The position numbers were made by a program, and so were the translations under genes. From Prevotella herbatica (GTDB lineage: Bacteria; Bacteroidota; Bacteroidia; Bacteroidales; Bacteroidaceae), in the NCBI RefSeq assembly GCF_017347605.1, contig NZ_AP024484.1, forward strand, positions 3,460,790 to 3,524,789: a DNA stretch of 64,000 nucleotides, given 5' to 3'. The notes under the pieces are model-generated. The model was not told the origin of the DNA and did no database searches. It was given only the letters and a program-made list of their open reading frames with translations. Below, piece by piece: positions 37,550-45,210 of the stretch; positions within the stretch are counted from its first letter, which is position 1; each line of letters opens with the position of its first letter.

Positions 37550-38755
37550 TTAATTGAATACATTCTCCTGAGAAGCATCAACGAATGACTTAACTGTGAT
37601 GTTGGCTGTGGCACTTTGAGGGTCTATAGGAACAGTTGCACTAGAAGACCCCTTACCCTGAATAGTGACGTCCAGAATATAGTTTTTGTTTGGATAAACA
37701 ACCTTTGCCGTACCACCGTCGGCAGCACTTCCGTCAGCTGACTTATAGTTAATGTTCACAGGATAATATACTGTGGATGAGTTGGCATTCGTGCCATCAG
37801 GATCAAAGGTACCCTTTATCACAAGACGGGCCGGGGTGGTGGCACTACTAGGCATGCTATAAAGATAGAGAATGTTGGTCACTGACGGTGATACTGTTCC
37901 CCAGTTATAAGTGCTACCTGTATTCACACCGCTCAGCGTAGCATTCACAGGAGAGTAGCCTATAGGTGAAGCTGTGCCAAGATATGCCTTGAGGTTTGAA
38001 GAAGTTCCAGATTCTCCCTGCTGAAGGGTTCCCACAGTAGCAAAGGTAGAGTAGCTTGTCATATTAGTGGCGTCTACAGGATAAAAGTCAAGCTTATCAG
38101 GAACGTTTGACAGGAAAACAGCCGTTGGGGTGAACTTTGCAGCTGAGTAGGCACCAGTGGCACTGAAGTTCACACTCAGGGATCTGAGGGTAATCTTGGA
38201 TACCATGTGATATACGTCTACAGCGGCTGTAAAAGTAGTTGATGATCCAGCAATGGTTCCTGTACCGAACATAGGAAGATTGCTGCTGGCTACTGTTGTG
38301 GCTGAGCCATTACCACTTGCAAGGGCGTCGTCAATGGCGAGTGTCTTGTTCTCGAATTCGGTCAGATTCTTGGCACCAGTAAAGGTTCCTGCCTTCGCAT
38401 TCACAGCCACAAGGATCTTATCACCGGCAACAAGCTGACTGGTTGTAATGGAAGGACTGGTGGAACTAGTGGTTACCTCCTGAATAGTCTTTACCGGATA
38501 GTTACCATTTCCATCGGCAGTCTGGTCAAAGATACCGATGGTCACAATGCTGATAGTGTTCTCTGCGGTCGTGCCGGGATCGGTATAGATGGCAGCACGG
38601 GTACCGGCAGGTTTCAGATTCAGGGTTAAGGTCTGAGGACCCGTTGAAGGCTTCTCGGTTGCAGGAAGCTCCTCACTTGAACATGAGGACATTAGGCACA
38701 GCACTGACAATGCAGGCACTGCAAAGCAGGCGGTCATGATGGTTTTAATTCTCAT
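37550..38755 (-). CDS. Mfa1-like major fimbrillin
   Basis: 401 aa. Lipoprotein signal ending LCLMSSC (Cys about 25), then SSEELPATEKPSTGP and AGTRAAIYTD, whose Arg (about residue 53) is the expected proteolytic maturation site that frees the groove for donor-strand polymerisation. TISIVTIGIFDQTADGNG, LVAGDKILVAVNAKAG and AAVDVYHMVSKITLRSLSVNF follow the Mfa1 two-domain pattern, and the protein ends FVDASQENVFN, a likely donor strand. Very Thr/Ser/Ala-rich. Most likely the shaft pilin of this locus. It follows the DUF3868 gene by 111 nt, the largest gap in the operon; a run of TA repeats sits there. Confidence 0.82.
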   Translation of the reverse strand: MRIKTIMTACFAVPALSVLCLMSSCSSEELPATEKPSTGPQTLTLNLKPAGTRAAIYTDPGTTAENTISIVTIGIFDQTADGNGNYPVKTIQEVTTSSTSPSITTSQLVAGDKILVAVNAKAGTFTGAKNLTEFENKTLAIDDALASGNGSATTVASSNLPMFGTGTIAGSSTTFTAAVDVYHMVSKITLRSLSVNFSATGAYSAAKFTPTAVFLSNVPDKLDFYPVDATNMTSYSTFATVGTLQQGESGTSSNLKAYLGTASPIGYSPVNATLSGVNTGSTYNWGTVSPSVTNILYLYSMPSSATTPARLVIKGTFDPDGTNANSSTVYYPVNINYKSADGSAADGGTAKVVYPNKNYILDVTIQGKGSSSATVPIDPQSATANITVKSFVDASQENVFN

Positions 38756-38866
38756 AATTTTATTTCCTTTTAATTGTTAATATGTTATTTACTATATATA
38801 TATATATTGACAGTTTGGGGTGTAAGCACACTGTAGGTCTGTTGATTATAACATCGTATCCCGACT

Positions 38867-40333
38867 CTATTTACCTAGCAGTTCATTCAATGCCTTAGAT
38901 GCCTGAGGAACACCAGCTGCACCAGCCATCTGGAGGTAGACCTCAGCCTTATCACGGTTGCCCTGAGCAAGATACATCAGCCCCATGTTGCAGTAGGCTC
39001 TTGGGTCGGTCTGCCAGCGACTCATATATTTATAGGCGAGCTTCGTGTCGTTACGTGTCAGAGCTACACCGGCAGCATTGATATTTGCCTCTGGATTATC
39101 AGGGAAGAGGCGGGCTGTGAGGTCAACGATGTCGTTGTACTCGCGAGAACCCTTTTTATAGAATCCTGCTGTGGCATAGAGTTCACCCAGCGTCATCGTT
39201 GCTGGGTTTGAACCAAGGTGCTGCATGGCGGAATGACTGTCGAAACCGTCATGGCGGAATGTAAGGGTATACTTGATGCGGTAGACCTTCGGGAAGATGA
39301 ACCTTACCATATATTCATAGGGCATACCCTGATTGATGCCTTGGATTTCACGCTCACGACCGTTCACTACATCAACGTTCTTGATTATGTCTACAACAGC
39401 ATCACGGAGGTTCATTCCGCTACCCGCTACAAGAGAAGAAATACTGTCCCAGTCCTCTGCAAGCCAGCCAACGGTGAGGTCGTTGCGGTTGGTAAGCTTC
39501 TGCTTCATCAGATACTTCTTCAAAGAAAGGGCACGGTCCATGGCAAGGTTCTCGTTACGGCGGTAGTTACCGATTGGAGCACCGAAACCATTGATGCTAA
39601 CACCGACAAGGCTCGTGCCATAGCGTTGAAGCTCGGTTCTGATGTCGGAGGATACCATATTGAACACGCTACGGTTGAACTTAGAACCGCCGAGCTTCTC
39701 AAGTACCTTGTTGCCCTGTATCTGAATCTCACCCGTGCGGGTGAACTTGTCGATGTCGGCACCCTGTGGCTGAAGGAACTGAACGTAATCAAGGAAGTTA
39801 TAGGAACGCACCTTCGGGTCGGGCGTGTCAGTACTGCGGTCGTGAAGGTAGATGTTCTTCAGGACAAGGTCCTCATAGGTATGACCACGGTGACCAGTGC
39901 AATTGTACTCCTCGCTCTCTACATACATACGGCAGTACTGCATCCACTCCTGATAGGGAACGGTGGTGTCATAGATAAAGTAGCGCTTGCCCGCATTGCG
40001 GTCCTTGACAACAACGGGAACATTACGGCGGCCCTTGGAAAGAATCTCTGTGCGGTGGTCATCGCGCTCACGCTCACGACCATTGATGATGACCGAGGAT
40101 AGCACTACCGAGAAACTGTCGGTCTTCAGCACGGGAGTAAAGGTCAGCGACTCGCAGCTGCCCACGACGCTACTGTCATAACTTACCTTCATCCGCACAC
40201 GGAGAAGGTTGCCCTGACGGGTGAAGTTCTCTGAGTTGACGTAGATCTGTCCGCCGTAGACAGTCTGAGCGGATGCTGCGGATACTGTTCCGCAGAAGCT
40301 AAGAAGAAAGAATGCAGATTGTAATAGTTTCAT
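38867..40333 (-). CDS. DUF3868 / OmpA-like outer-membrane protein with TPR-like C-terminus
   Basis: 488 aa. Signal peptide ending SAASAQ (about residue 23). Residues about 25-135 match the DUF3868 N-terminal pattern (YVNSENFTRQGNLLRVRMKVSYDS, FTPVLKTDSFSVVLSSVIINGRERE). Residues about 200-345 look OmpA-like (VSINGFGAPIGNYRRNENLAMDRALSLKKYLM, the N-x-x-L-a-x-x-R-A peptidoglycan-binding pattern). The last 110 residues are helical repeat-like (EANINAAGVALTRNDTKLAYKYM, AYCNMGLMYLAQGNRDKAEVYLQMAG). Proteins of this type are regularly coded with DUF3575 proteins ahead of Mfa-type pilins and probably secure the pilus base to the cell wall. Role inferred from that association. Confidence 0.78.
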   Translation of the reverse strand: MKLLQSAFFLLSFCGTVSAASAQTVYGGQIYVNSENFTRQGNLLRVRMKVSYDSSVVGSCESLTFTPVLKTDSFSVVLSSVIINGRERERDDHRTEILSKGRRNVPVVVKDRNAGKRYFIYDTTVPYQEWMQYCRMYVESEEYNCTGHRGHTYEDLVLKNIYLHDRSTDTPDPKVRSYNFLDYVQFLQPQGADIDKFTRTGEIQIQGNKVLEKLGGSKFNRSVFNMVSSDIRTELQRYGTSLVGVSINGFGAPIGNYRRNENLAMDRALSLKKYLMKQKLTNRNDLTVGWLAEDWDSISSLVAGSGMNLRDAVVDIIKNVDVVNGREREIQGINQGMPYEYMVRFIFPKVYRIKYTLTFRHDGFDSHSAMQHLGSNPATMTLGELYATAGFYKKGSREYNDIVDLTARLFPDNPEANINAAGVALTRNDTKLAYKYMSRWQTDPRAYCNMGLMYLAQGNRDKAEVYLQMAGAAGVPQASKALNELLGK

Positions 40334-40360
40334 TTCTCTATAAATATTATTTCATTGTTA

Positions 40361-40960
40361 TTATCTTATTATATACACCAGTGATACCGAAAGGGAGACA
40401 GGACCTACATAGTTCCTACCCTTTGTATATTCAAGGTAGCCATAAGTTCCCTCACGGTAGTGACGATAGCGCAGATGCAGGTAACCAGCAGAAAGAGATG
40501 TGTCTATGCCCCAGTGGGGAGAGAGAATCTTATGCCAGCCAAAAGTAAGTCCGGCACCGTTAAAGTTGCCTTCAGCACGGTGATGGGAAAGATGAAAAAA
40601 GGGAAGTCGGCTTAAGTTGAAACCTCCGTGAATGCCGAAGGCTCCAATATAGGGACCATTGAAGGACTTACGGAACCAGTGACGGGCTTCGTACTGAACT
40701 GACCAGTTCTTCCATTTACGGTCACTGCCGTAAGATATCGGGCAGTAGGTAGAGGAAGCGCTCAGGGTAAGGGTACTGTCAAGGCGGACCTCAGCACCCA
40801 GAGATGGAATACATAATGCATCATAGAGCAGATTGGATTTCAGCGCTACATGCTGCGCATGAAGGCGCAAGGATGACATAGATACCAATAAAAGCAAAAA
40901 TAACTTTAATATAATATCACTCATCCTACATTTCGTACTATGAAATTTTAATTTACTCAT
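40361..40960 (-). CDS. DUF3575-family outer-membrane protein
   Basis: 199 aa, or 187 aa if ATG 40924 is used; that start gives the cleaner signal peptide MSDIILKLFLLLLVSMSSLRLHAQ. The rest is made of short amphipathic beta strands: VALKSNLLYDALCIPSLGAEVRLDSTLTLSASSTY, YEARHWFRKSFNGPYIGAFG, GIDTSLSAGYLHLRYRHY, ending in aromatic/hydrophobic VSLSVSLVYIIR, consistent with a small barrel. DUF3575 is the usual first gene of Mfa-type loci. It lies 29 nt from the left inverted repeat of the putative switch, so transcription should depend on the orientation of that segment. Confidence 0.8.
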   Translation of the reverse strand: MSKLKFHSTKCRMSDIILKLFLLLLVSMSSLRLHAQHVALKSNLLYDALCIPSLGAEVRLDSTLTLSASSTYCPISYGSDRKWKNWSVQYEARHWFRKSFNGPYIGAFGIHGGFNLSRLPFFHLSHHRAEGNFNGAGLTFGWHKILSPHWGIDTSLSAGYLHLRYRHYREGTYGYLEYTKGRNYVGPVSLSVSLVYIIR

Positions 40961-40988
40961 CCAATTATCTCTTCTATAATTACAAGTT

Positions 40989-41009
40989 CCGTTACTTTAC
41001 AAGTAACAG
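40989..41009 (+). repeat. Left inverted repeat (IRL) of the putative promoter switch
   Basis: A 21-bp sequence with core GTTACTTTACAAGTAAC at 40991-41007, flanked by CC on the left and AG on the right. It is the exact reverse complement of 41249-41269. The core is itself palindromic (GTTACTT, 3-nt spacer TAC, AAGTAAC), as expected for a tyrosine-recombinase crossover site. Confidence 0.9.
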
Positions 41010-41199
41010 AAAGGAACTGAAGACTTTTAGGGTATAAAACTGCACGAAGAGGGCTGGCACGCGTAAATTGTTGTTACGTGTGACAGGAGGATATAGATGA
41101 GAAAATATTTAAAATATGTTCAAATACGAAGATGTTTTGAATGTCTGTGTCCTCATTAATATGTTTTTCCGCGGTTTTTGGTTAATTAATGCAAAATTA

Positions 41200-41231
41200 T
41201 ATGTAACTCAATAAATTAATCACTACATTTG
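41200..41231 (+). promoter_or_regulatory. Best promoter-like sequence in the invertible segment, facing away from the fimbrial genes
   Basis: TATG (41200-41203), 20 nt, TACATTTG (41224-41231) then C. It points to the right repeat 17 nt away. After inversion it would occupy 41027-41058 on the minus strand and read through the left repeat into the DUF3575 gene, with a leader of about 60-100 nt. As assembled, the fimbrial operon would be OFF. Confidence 0.5.
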
Positions 41232-41248
41232 CCAAATAATATTTATAG

Positions 41249-41269
41249 CTGTTACTTGTAAAGTAACGG
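41249..41269 (-). repeat. Right inverted repeat (IRR) of the putative promoter switch
   Basis: Core GTTACTTGTAAAGTAAC at 41251-41267 with CT before and GG after: an exact 21-bp reverse complement of 40989-41009. It lies 70 nt from the stop codon of the recombinase gene. Confidence 0.9.
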
Positions 41270-41338
41270 CTGTTTTTATTTGTACCTGAGAGTCTGTGTT
41301 ATGGGCGTAATCGCCTGTCAAAAAGACAATTCAACACT

Positions 41339-42217
41339 TCATTTATTTTCCACGCACCTGCATACCTTTCTGTTGGCAAGCCCGATCTCTTTGGCATTGA
41401 AGCCCTTGAGATATATCTGTGTGGTCTTGATGTCGGCATGACCGAGAGCGGAACTGATCACCTCCACCGGAACATGACAGTACAGAGCTGTGGTAGCCCA
41501 AGAATGGCGGATGGTGTAGGAAGACACATGAGCCTTGATACCAAGCTTACTGGCAAGACGCGAAAGACTGGCGTTGAACTTGCGAAGCAATGACTGGTAA
41601 TGGCGATAGCCCTCCTCGGTATTCATGTCAGAAGGGCATACTGCCGCTTTCTCTATAAGAGCAACTGTTTCTTTATTGACAGGAATACTGACACAGACTC
41701 CGGTCTTACGGCGGCTGTAGTTCAGAGATCCGTCCTTGACAGAGTCAGCGCCGACATGCTGAAAATCAACGAAGGGAATACCACAGAGACAATACATCAG
41801 CCTGGCTATCTGCTGGGCACGGATAAGGGCTGGACTGCTTACCTTGCCAAAAAAGAGTTTATTCAGGTCAACAGGCGACATCGCCTTCTTATGGCTTTTG
41901 TCAATGCCCGTAAAAACATCATGAAACAGGTTATAGACATGTTTGGCAAGCCCTGCATACACAGCTTTGTTATATAAGGCACGGAGCATGCGCATATAAG
42001 TGGACTGAGTATTGGGGGAATAATGCCGCTCTATAAGATACCTCTTAAACAGATAAAGTGAATTACGGTTTATCTCACTGAAACGGATGACATCGTGACC
42101 GAGACATTTACAGAATGAGCGCAGTGAAATGTCATAAAGGCGCGCAGTTGCAAAACGACCCTCTTGCCGAAGGTCATAAATACAGGTTTGGGTAAAAGAT
42201 GAGAATGTTACTGACAT
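41339..42217 (-). CDS. Tyrosine recombinase/invertase of the fimbrial locus
   Basis: 292 aa from ATG 42217 (the frame is open to 42265 but MSVTFSSFTQT is the usual short N-terminus). The N-terminal SAM-like DNA-binding domain is about residues 5-100 (LYDISLRSFCKCLG, YLIERHYSPNTQSTYMRMLRALYNKAV). The catalytic domain has the beta-hairpin Lys (YSRRKTG, Lys171), YTIRHSWATTAL (Arg237, His238), ALGHADIKTTQIYL (His260, nucleophile Tyr269). At the first catalytic Arg position, normally R-G-M-x-F-V-D in this family, it reads LCGIPFVDF with Cys145. Adjacent to the inverted repeats, so it is the obvious candidate to invert them. No att-type duplication or other integrative-element genes are seen. Confidence 0.85.
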   Translation of the reverse strand: MSVTFSSFTQTCIYDLRQEGRFATARLYDISLRSFCKCLGHDVIRFSEINRNSLYLFKRYLIERHYSPNTQSTYMRMLRALYNKAVYAGLAKHVYNLFHDVFTGIDKSHKKAMSPVDLNKLFFGKVSSPALIRAQQIARLMYCLCGIPFVDFQHVGADSVKDGSLNYSRRKTGVCVSIPVNKETVALIEKAAVCPSDMNTEEGYRHYQSLLRKFNASLSRLASKLGIKAHVSSYTIRHSWATTALYCHVPVEVISSALGHADIKTTQIYLKGFNAKEIGLANRKVCRCVENK

Positions 42218-42383
42218 AATAATTAAAATAATATTTAAAAAGTGAATTACAAATTTACAAATCAAAGACCAATAAAAAGAACCTACAATCTCATTTTAAA
42301 TTTAATAACACACGAATCACTGTTATTTAAGTACAGATTATATATGTCAGTCAAAATAATAGACAAAGGGGGTTCCTTACTGA

Positions 42384-42560
42384 TTCCCGCTGATACTCTT
42401 TACTGTATATATTTGCAGTATCTGCTAAAGCAGATGCATATTCCCGCAGATTTTCTTTGCATGCATAAACGGCATTTGTCTCCCGCAGATTCACGCAGAC
42501 AAAAGACAGATTGGGCAAATGATTCTGCTAATGCTGATAACGCAGAGAAAGACAAATACA
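42384..42560. repeat. Degenerate intergenic repeats of the CCCGCAGATT type
   Basis: TTCCCGCTGAT (42384-42394), TTCCCGCAGATT (42441-42452) and TCCCGCAGATTCACGCAGA (from 42481) recur with irregular spacing, plus TCTGCTAAAGCAGA (a palindrome near 42421) and ACGCAGAGAAA (about 42540). They fill most of the otherwise empty 42218-42768 gap between the recombinase and the HMA gene. A plus-strand frame over this stretch (42242-42616) is rich in Arg/Asp/Ala from the repeats and is not accepted as a gene. Confidence 0.5.
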
Positions 42561-42693
42561 AAATAAGTTTTGTTTTTGCACAAAGAACTAGACTTTTACC
42601 GGATTTGGCTTATTAGCAGATATTATCAGTCGAAGAAATAGAAAATAACATAAAGGCTATATTTACTTTAATAAAGTAATATAATCAAATATA

Positions 42694-42748
42694 AATAAAG
42701 GATGACTTAGCTAATATCAATTAAATATTAGCGAAACCATCCTTTATT
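42694..42748 (-). terminator. Long interrupted hairpin after the HMA gene
   Basis: Outer stem AATAAAGGATG (42694-42704) with CATCCTTTATT (42738-42748), inner stem GCTAATAT (42710-42717) with ATATTAGC (42725-42732), and a short internal loop between. It lies 20 nt beyond the stop of the minus-strand HMA gene; likely the operon's terminator or 3'-end stabiliser. Confidence 0.6.
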
Positions 42749-42768
42749 ATTTAAGCAAGAAAAAGTAG

Positions 42769-43098
42769 TTACATGTTGTTGCAAACTTCTTTTTCGTTCT
42801 TTTTCACCTTCTCCCCTTTTTCAACAACACGTGCTGAATAGCCAAATTTAGTGAAACCCTTTAGCAGTTTGGTCGGCGTAGTCTTATCTGCATCATACTG
42901 AATAGTAACAGTCTGATCAGAAATACTTGTATCGATCTTCTTTACTCCCTTTTCAAAACGCAGATTGCCCTTTATCTTGTTTTCACAATTTGCGCAATGC
43001 ATTTGTGGAGTTGTTGTAACTACTACGGTCTTAATGTCTTTTGCAAAGCCTGCAACAGAGGCAAGCATTAATGCAAATAATAAAATATACTTCTTCAT
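42769..43098 (-). CDS. Exported heavy-metal-associated (HMA) domain protein
   Basis: 109 aa. Signal peptide MKKYILLFALMLASVAGFA, then one ferredoxin-like HMA domain with the metal motif MHCANC (Cys35 and Cys38), followed by EKGVKKIDTSISDQTVTIQYD and FTKFGYSARVVEKGEKVKK. Such domains bind Cu(I) or similar soft metals and are usually cytoplasmic chaperones; the signal peptide puts this one in the periplasm. It follows the TonB receptor by 21 nt on the same strand, so the pair may act in metal capture or handling. The metal is inferred, not shown. Confidence 0.88.
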   Translation of the reverse strand: MKKYILLFALMLASVAGFAKDIKTVVVTTTPQMHCANCENKIKGNLRFEKGVKKIDTSISDQTVTIQYDADKTTPTKLLKGFTKFGYSARVVEKGEKVKKNEKEVCNNM

Positions 43099-43119
43099 TT
43101 TTTTAATTATTTATATGGT

Positions 43120-45120
43120 TTATAATCTTCCTATGTTTACACGTATACCTAAATAGCCAACAGCACCATGAGAAGGTCCCCACACCATTGTTGGATCAAA
43201 AGTCTTACTCCATGGATTTTCTGCGTCGATGATGGTCTGCTTCTGGCGGAAACCAGTAAGATTCTCACCTCCTATATATACAGAGAAGTGGCGGAACCAA
43301 CGTGTGACTTGTGCTGAAAGCTGTTCGTAAGGATGGAAACGCTCTTCCCATGACATGTTACCATTAGATAATTGATAAGGTTTTGGCATACGACCACCAC
43401 CATTTAATTGTAGTGTTGCATCAAACTGCCATATCCCTAATGGAGTTTTATAGCTAGCAGTAAGCAGTCCCTTATATTTACTTGTAAGAAGCTTCTCCAT
43501 CAACGTATTATTATAAGTAGTCTTGACATCATTAATTCTATAGGCGGCCGTAAGTTCCAGTCCTGTAAATAGAGGATAGCTAGCATCTATCTGAAATGTA
43601 TTTGAATAAGACTTTCCAGAAAGATTCTCTATTCTAATTTGCGTAGGATTGCTATCATAGTCTATCACAGCCTGATTACCGAAACGAGTGTAATAATATT
43701 CAGCATTAAGTTTTAAATTCTTCCCAAGCAAAGGAATATTAAAAGAACTGCTGGCACTATAGTTCCAAGCACTTTCCTGACCCAAATCTCCTATCACTAG
43801 CTGTCTACCACTAGCAAGCAGATAATTATTCTCAGCCAAGGCATGAACAGTTCGATATCCCTTTCCTGCAGAAAGACGAAAACTTACTACATCGTTTGGA
43901 GCGAATCTCAAATGAAAACGAGGTGTTATAAATGTTCCGAACATACTGCTATGGTCAGCACGAATACCAGCCATGGCAACAAGCTTAGTTGAAAGACTAT
44001 ATGTGTATTGCGCATACACTCCTGGAGTAGTTTCCTTTTCATTCTGGGCATTAAATCCCACATTAGTCAATCGCTGTGACAGATAATCATGATTCAATGA
44101 CAGTCCTACAGAAAGGTTATGACTGGGCGTGAAATTAGTCTCAAACATGATCTGAGCAAATGCATTCTTCTGGTTTACAGTATAATTCTTATCACCATAT
44201 AAGGCATCACTCTGATGCATAGAAACATTACCCATGAGCGCAATATTCGTTCCATGTGACTTATCAAGTATAAAAGCATTTTTTAGATATCCTTCATATC
44301 GATTGTTAGTCATATCAATATTATATATACGACCTAGATCCATAGAATGATTGATTTGTCCGCCTTCACGTTCCTCTTTTATAATGCCTATACCAGCATG
44401 GAAGATATTGTTATCACTTTTAACCTTCCACCTATTCTGAATGTTCCACTGCTTGACATTAGGATTATCAAGAAAGCCATCGTGATTATCATCATGATGC
44501 CCAAAATTTTTCTGTTGATGCACTAACAACTCAGTACTTACTTTCTTGTTTACGTGTATATTTGCATCAGCATTAAACTCTTGGCGGCTTAAAGTATTTC
44601 CATACATATTTAACGTAAGTCCCTCGTCAGCATCAGGTTTAAGATACTCCACATCAATCTGGCCCGTTATACCCTCATAACCATTGCGTACAGACGACAG
44701 TCCTTTTGATACCTGTATGCTATTTATCCACGTTCCAGGAATATAATCAAGGGAATATGGAAGAGCTGCCCCACGGAAGTTGGGCATATTTTCGGTCATC
44801 ATCTGCACGTAAGTACCACTAAGACCTAAAAGCTTAATCTGTTTGGCTCCAGTAGTAGCGTCCGAGTAATTAACATCAACAGAAGGATTAGTTGTGAAAC
44901 TCTCACCAAGATTACAACAAGCAGCCTTGAAAAGCTCTTCTCGATTTATCTTTAAGCTGTTAACAGCTCCACTCATTCTACTTGTTCCAGCACGACGTGC
45001 AGTTATTGTTACATCACTGATATGATGTAATTTCATTGTATCGGCTTGCAAGGAATCATTGGTACCACCAAATACTGGTAGCCCAAGCATTATTGCAATG
45101 CCTGTAAAAACATATTTCAT
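43120..45120 (-). CDS. TonB-dependent outer-membrane receptor, probably metal-related
   Basis: 666 aa. Signal peptide MKYVFTGIAIMLGLPVFG, a TonB-box-like HISDVTITARRAG (about 33-45), plug segment (LGESFTTNPSVDVNYSDATTGAKQIKLLGLSGTYVQMM, about 72-110; NGYEGITGQIDVEYLKPD), then a barrel ending GAVGYLGIRVNIGRL. An extracellular loop reads NFGHHDDNHDGFLDNPN, an Asp/His-rich patch that could bind a divalent cation. The neighbouring HMA protein and Cys-rich small protein suggest copper or another transition metal. No CarboxypepD-like N-terminal domain, unlike SusC types. The terminal residue is Leu, not Phe. Confidence 0.82.
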   Translation of the reverse strand: MKYVFTGIAIMLGLPVFGGTNDSLQADTMKLHHISDVTITARRAGTSRMSGAVNSLKINREELFKAACCNLGESFTTNPSVDVNYSDATTGAKQIKLLGLSGTYVQMMTENMPNFRGAALPYSLDYIPGTWINSIQVSKGLSSVRNGYEGITGQIDVEYLKPDADEGLTLNMYGNTLSRQEFNADANIHVNKKVSTELLVHQQKNFGHHDDNHDGFLDNPNVKQWNIQNRWKVKSDNNIFHAGIGIIKEEREGGQINHSMDLGRIYNIDMTNNRYEGYLKNAFILDKSHGTNIALMGNVSMHQSDALYGDKNYTVNQKNAFAQIMFETNFTPSHNLSVGLSLNHDYLSQRLTNVGFNAQNEKETTPGVYAQYTYSLSTKLVAMAGIRADHSSMFGTFITPRFHLRFAPNDVVSFRLSAGKGYRTVHALAENNYLLASGRQLVIGDLGQESAWNYSASSSFNIPLLGKNLKLNAEYYYTRFGNQAVIDYDSNPTQIRIENLSGKSYSNTFQIDASYPLFTGLELTAAYRINDVKTTYNNTLMEKLLTSKYKGLLTASYKTPLGIWQFDATLQLNGGGRMPKPYQLSNGNMSWEERFHPYEQLSAQVTRWFRHFSVYIGGENLTGFRQKQTIIDAENPWSKTFDPTMVWGPSHGAVGYLGIRVNIGRL

Positions 45121-45210
45121 TTTATTTATGATTTTGATATTATACCATAAGTTTTACGGAAGCGGTTCTATTAAGACCGTTTCACAAAATAAAAACTGAT
45201 ATTATCAAAA

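Larger units (their letters stand above)
40989..41269. other. Putative invertible promoter segment (fimbrial phase switch)
   Basis: 281 bp bounded by perfect 21-bp inverted repeats, with 239 bp between them. It sits between the first gene of the fimbrial operon (reading left) and the 3' end of a tyrosine recombinase gene (reading left). The inner part contains a promoter-like TATG-20 nt-TACATTTG pointing right (41200-41231), a weaker TAATTTTG pointing left (41192-41199), a 9-bp hairpin (41058-41082) and a 20-codon frame after a strong AGGAGG. The architecture matches invertible promoters that control surface structures in Bacteroidales. Inversion itself is inferred. Confidence 0.75.

Noticed and set aside
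39218..40102. 294-codon frame antisense to the DUF3868/OmpA gene
   Set aside because: Long only because the sense gene is relatively G+C-rich; it mirrors a well-supported protein and shows no family features.
42242..42616. 124-codon plus-strand frame right of the recombinase
   Set aside because: It spans degenerate CCCGCAGATT repeats, has no domain, and its composition (SPADSRRQ, NADNAEKDKYK) follows from the repeats.
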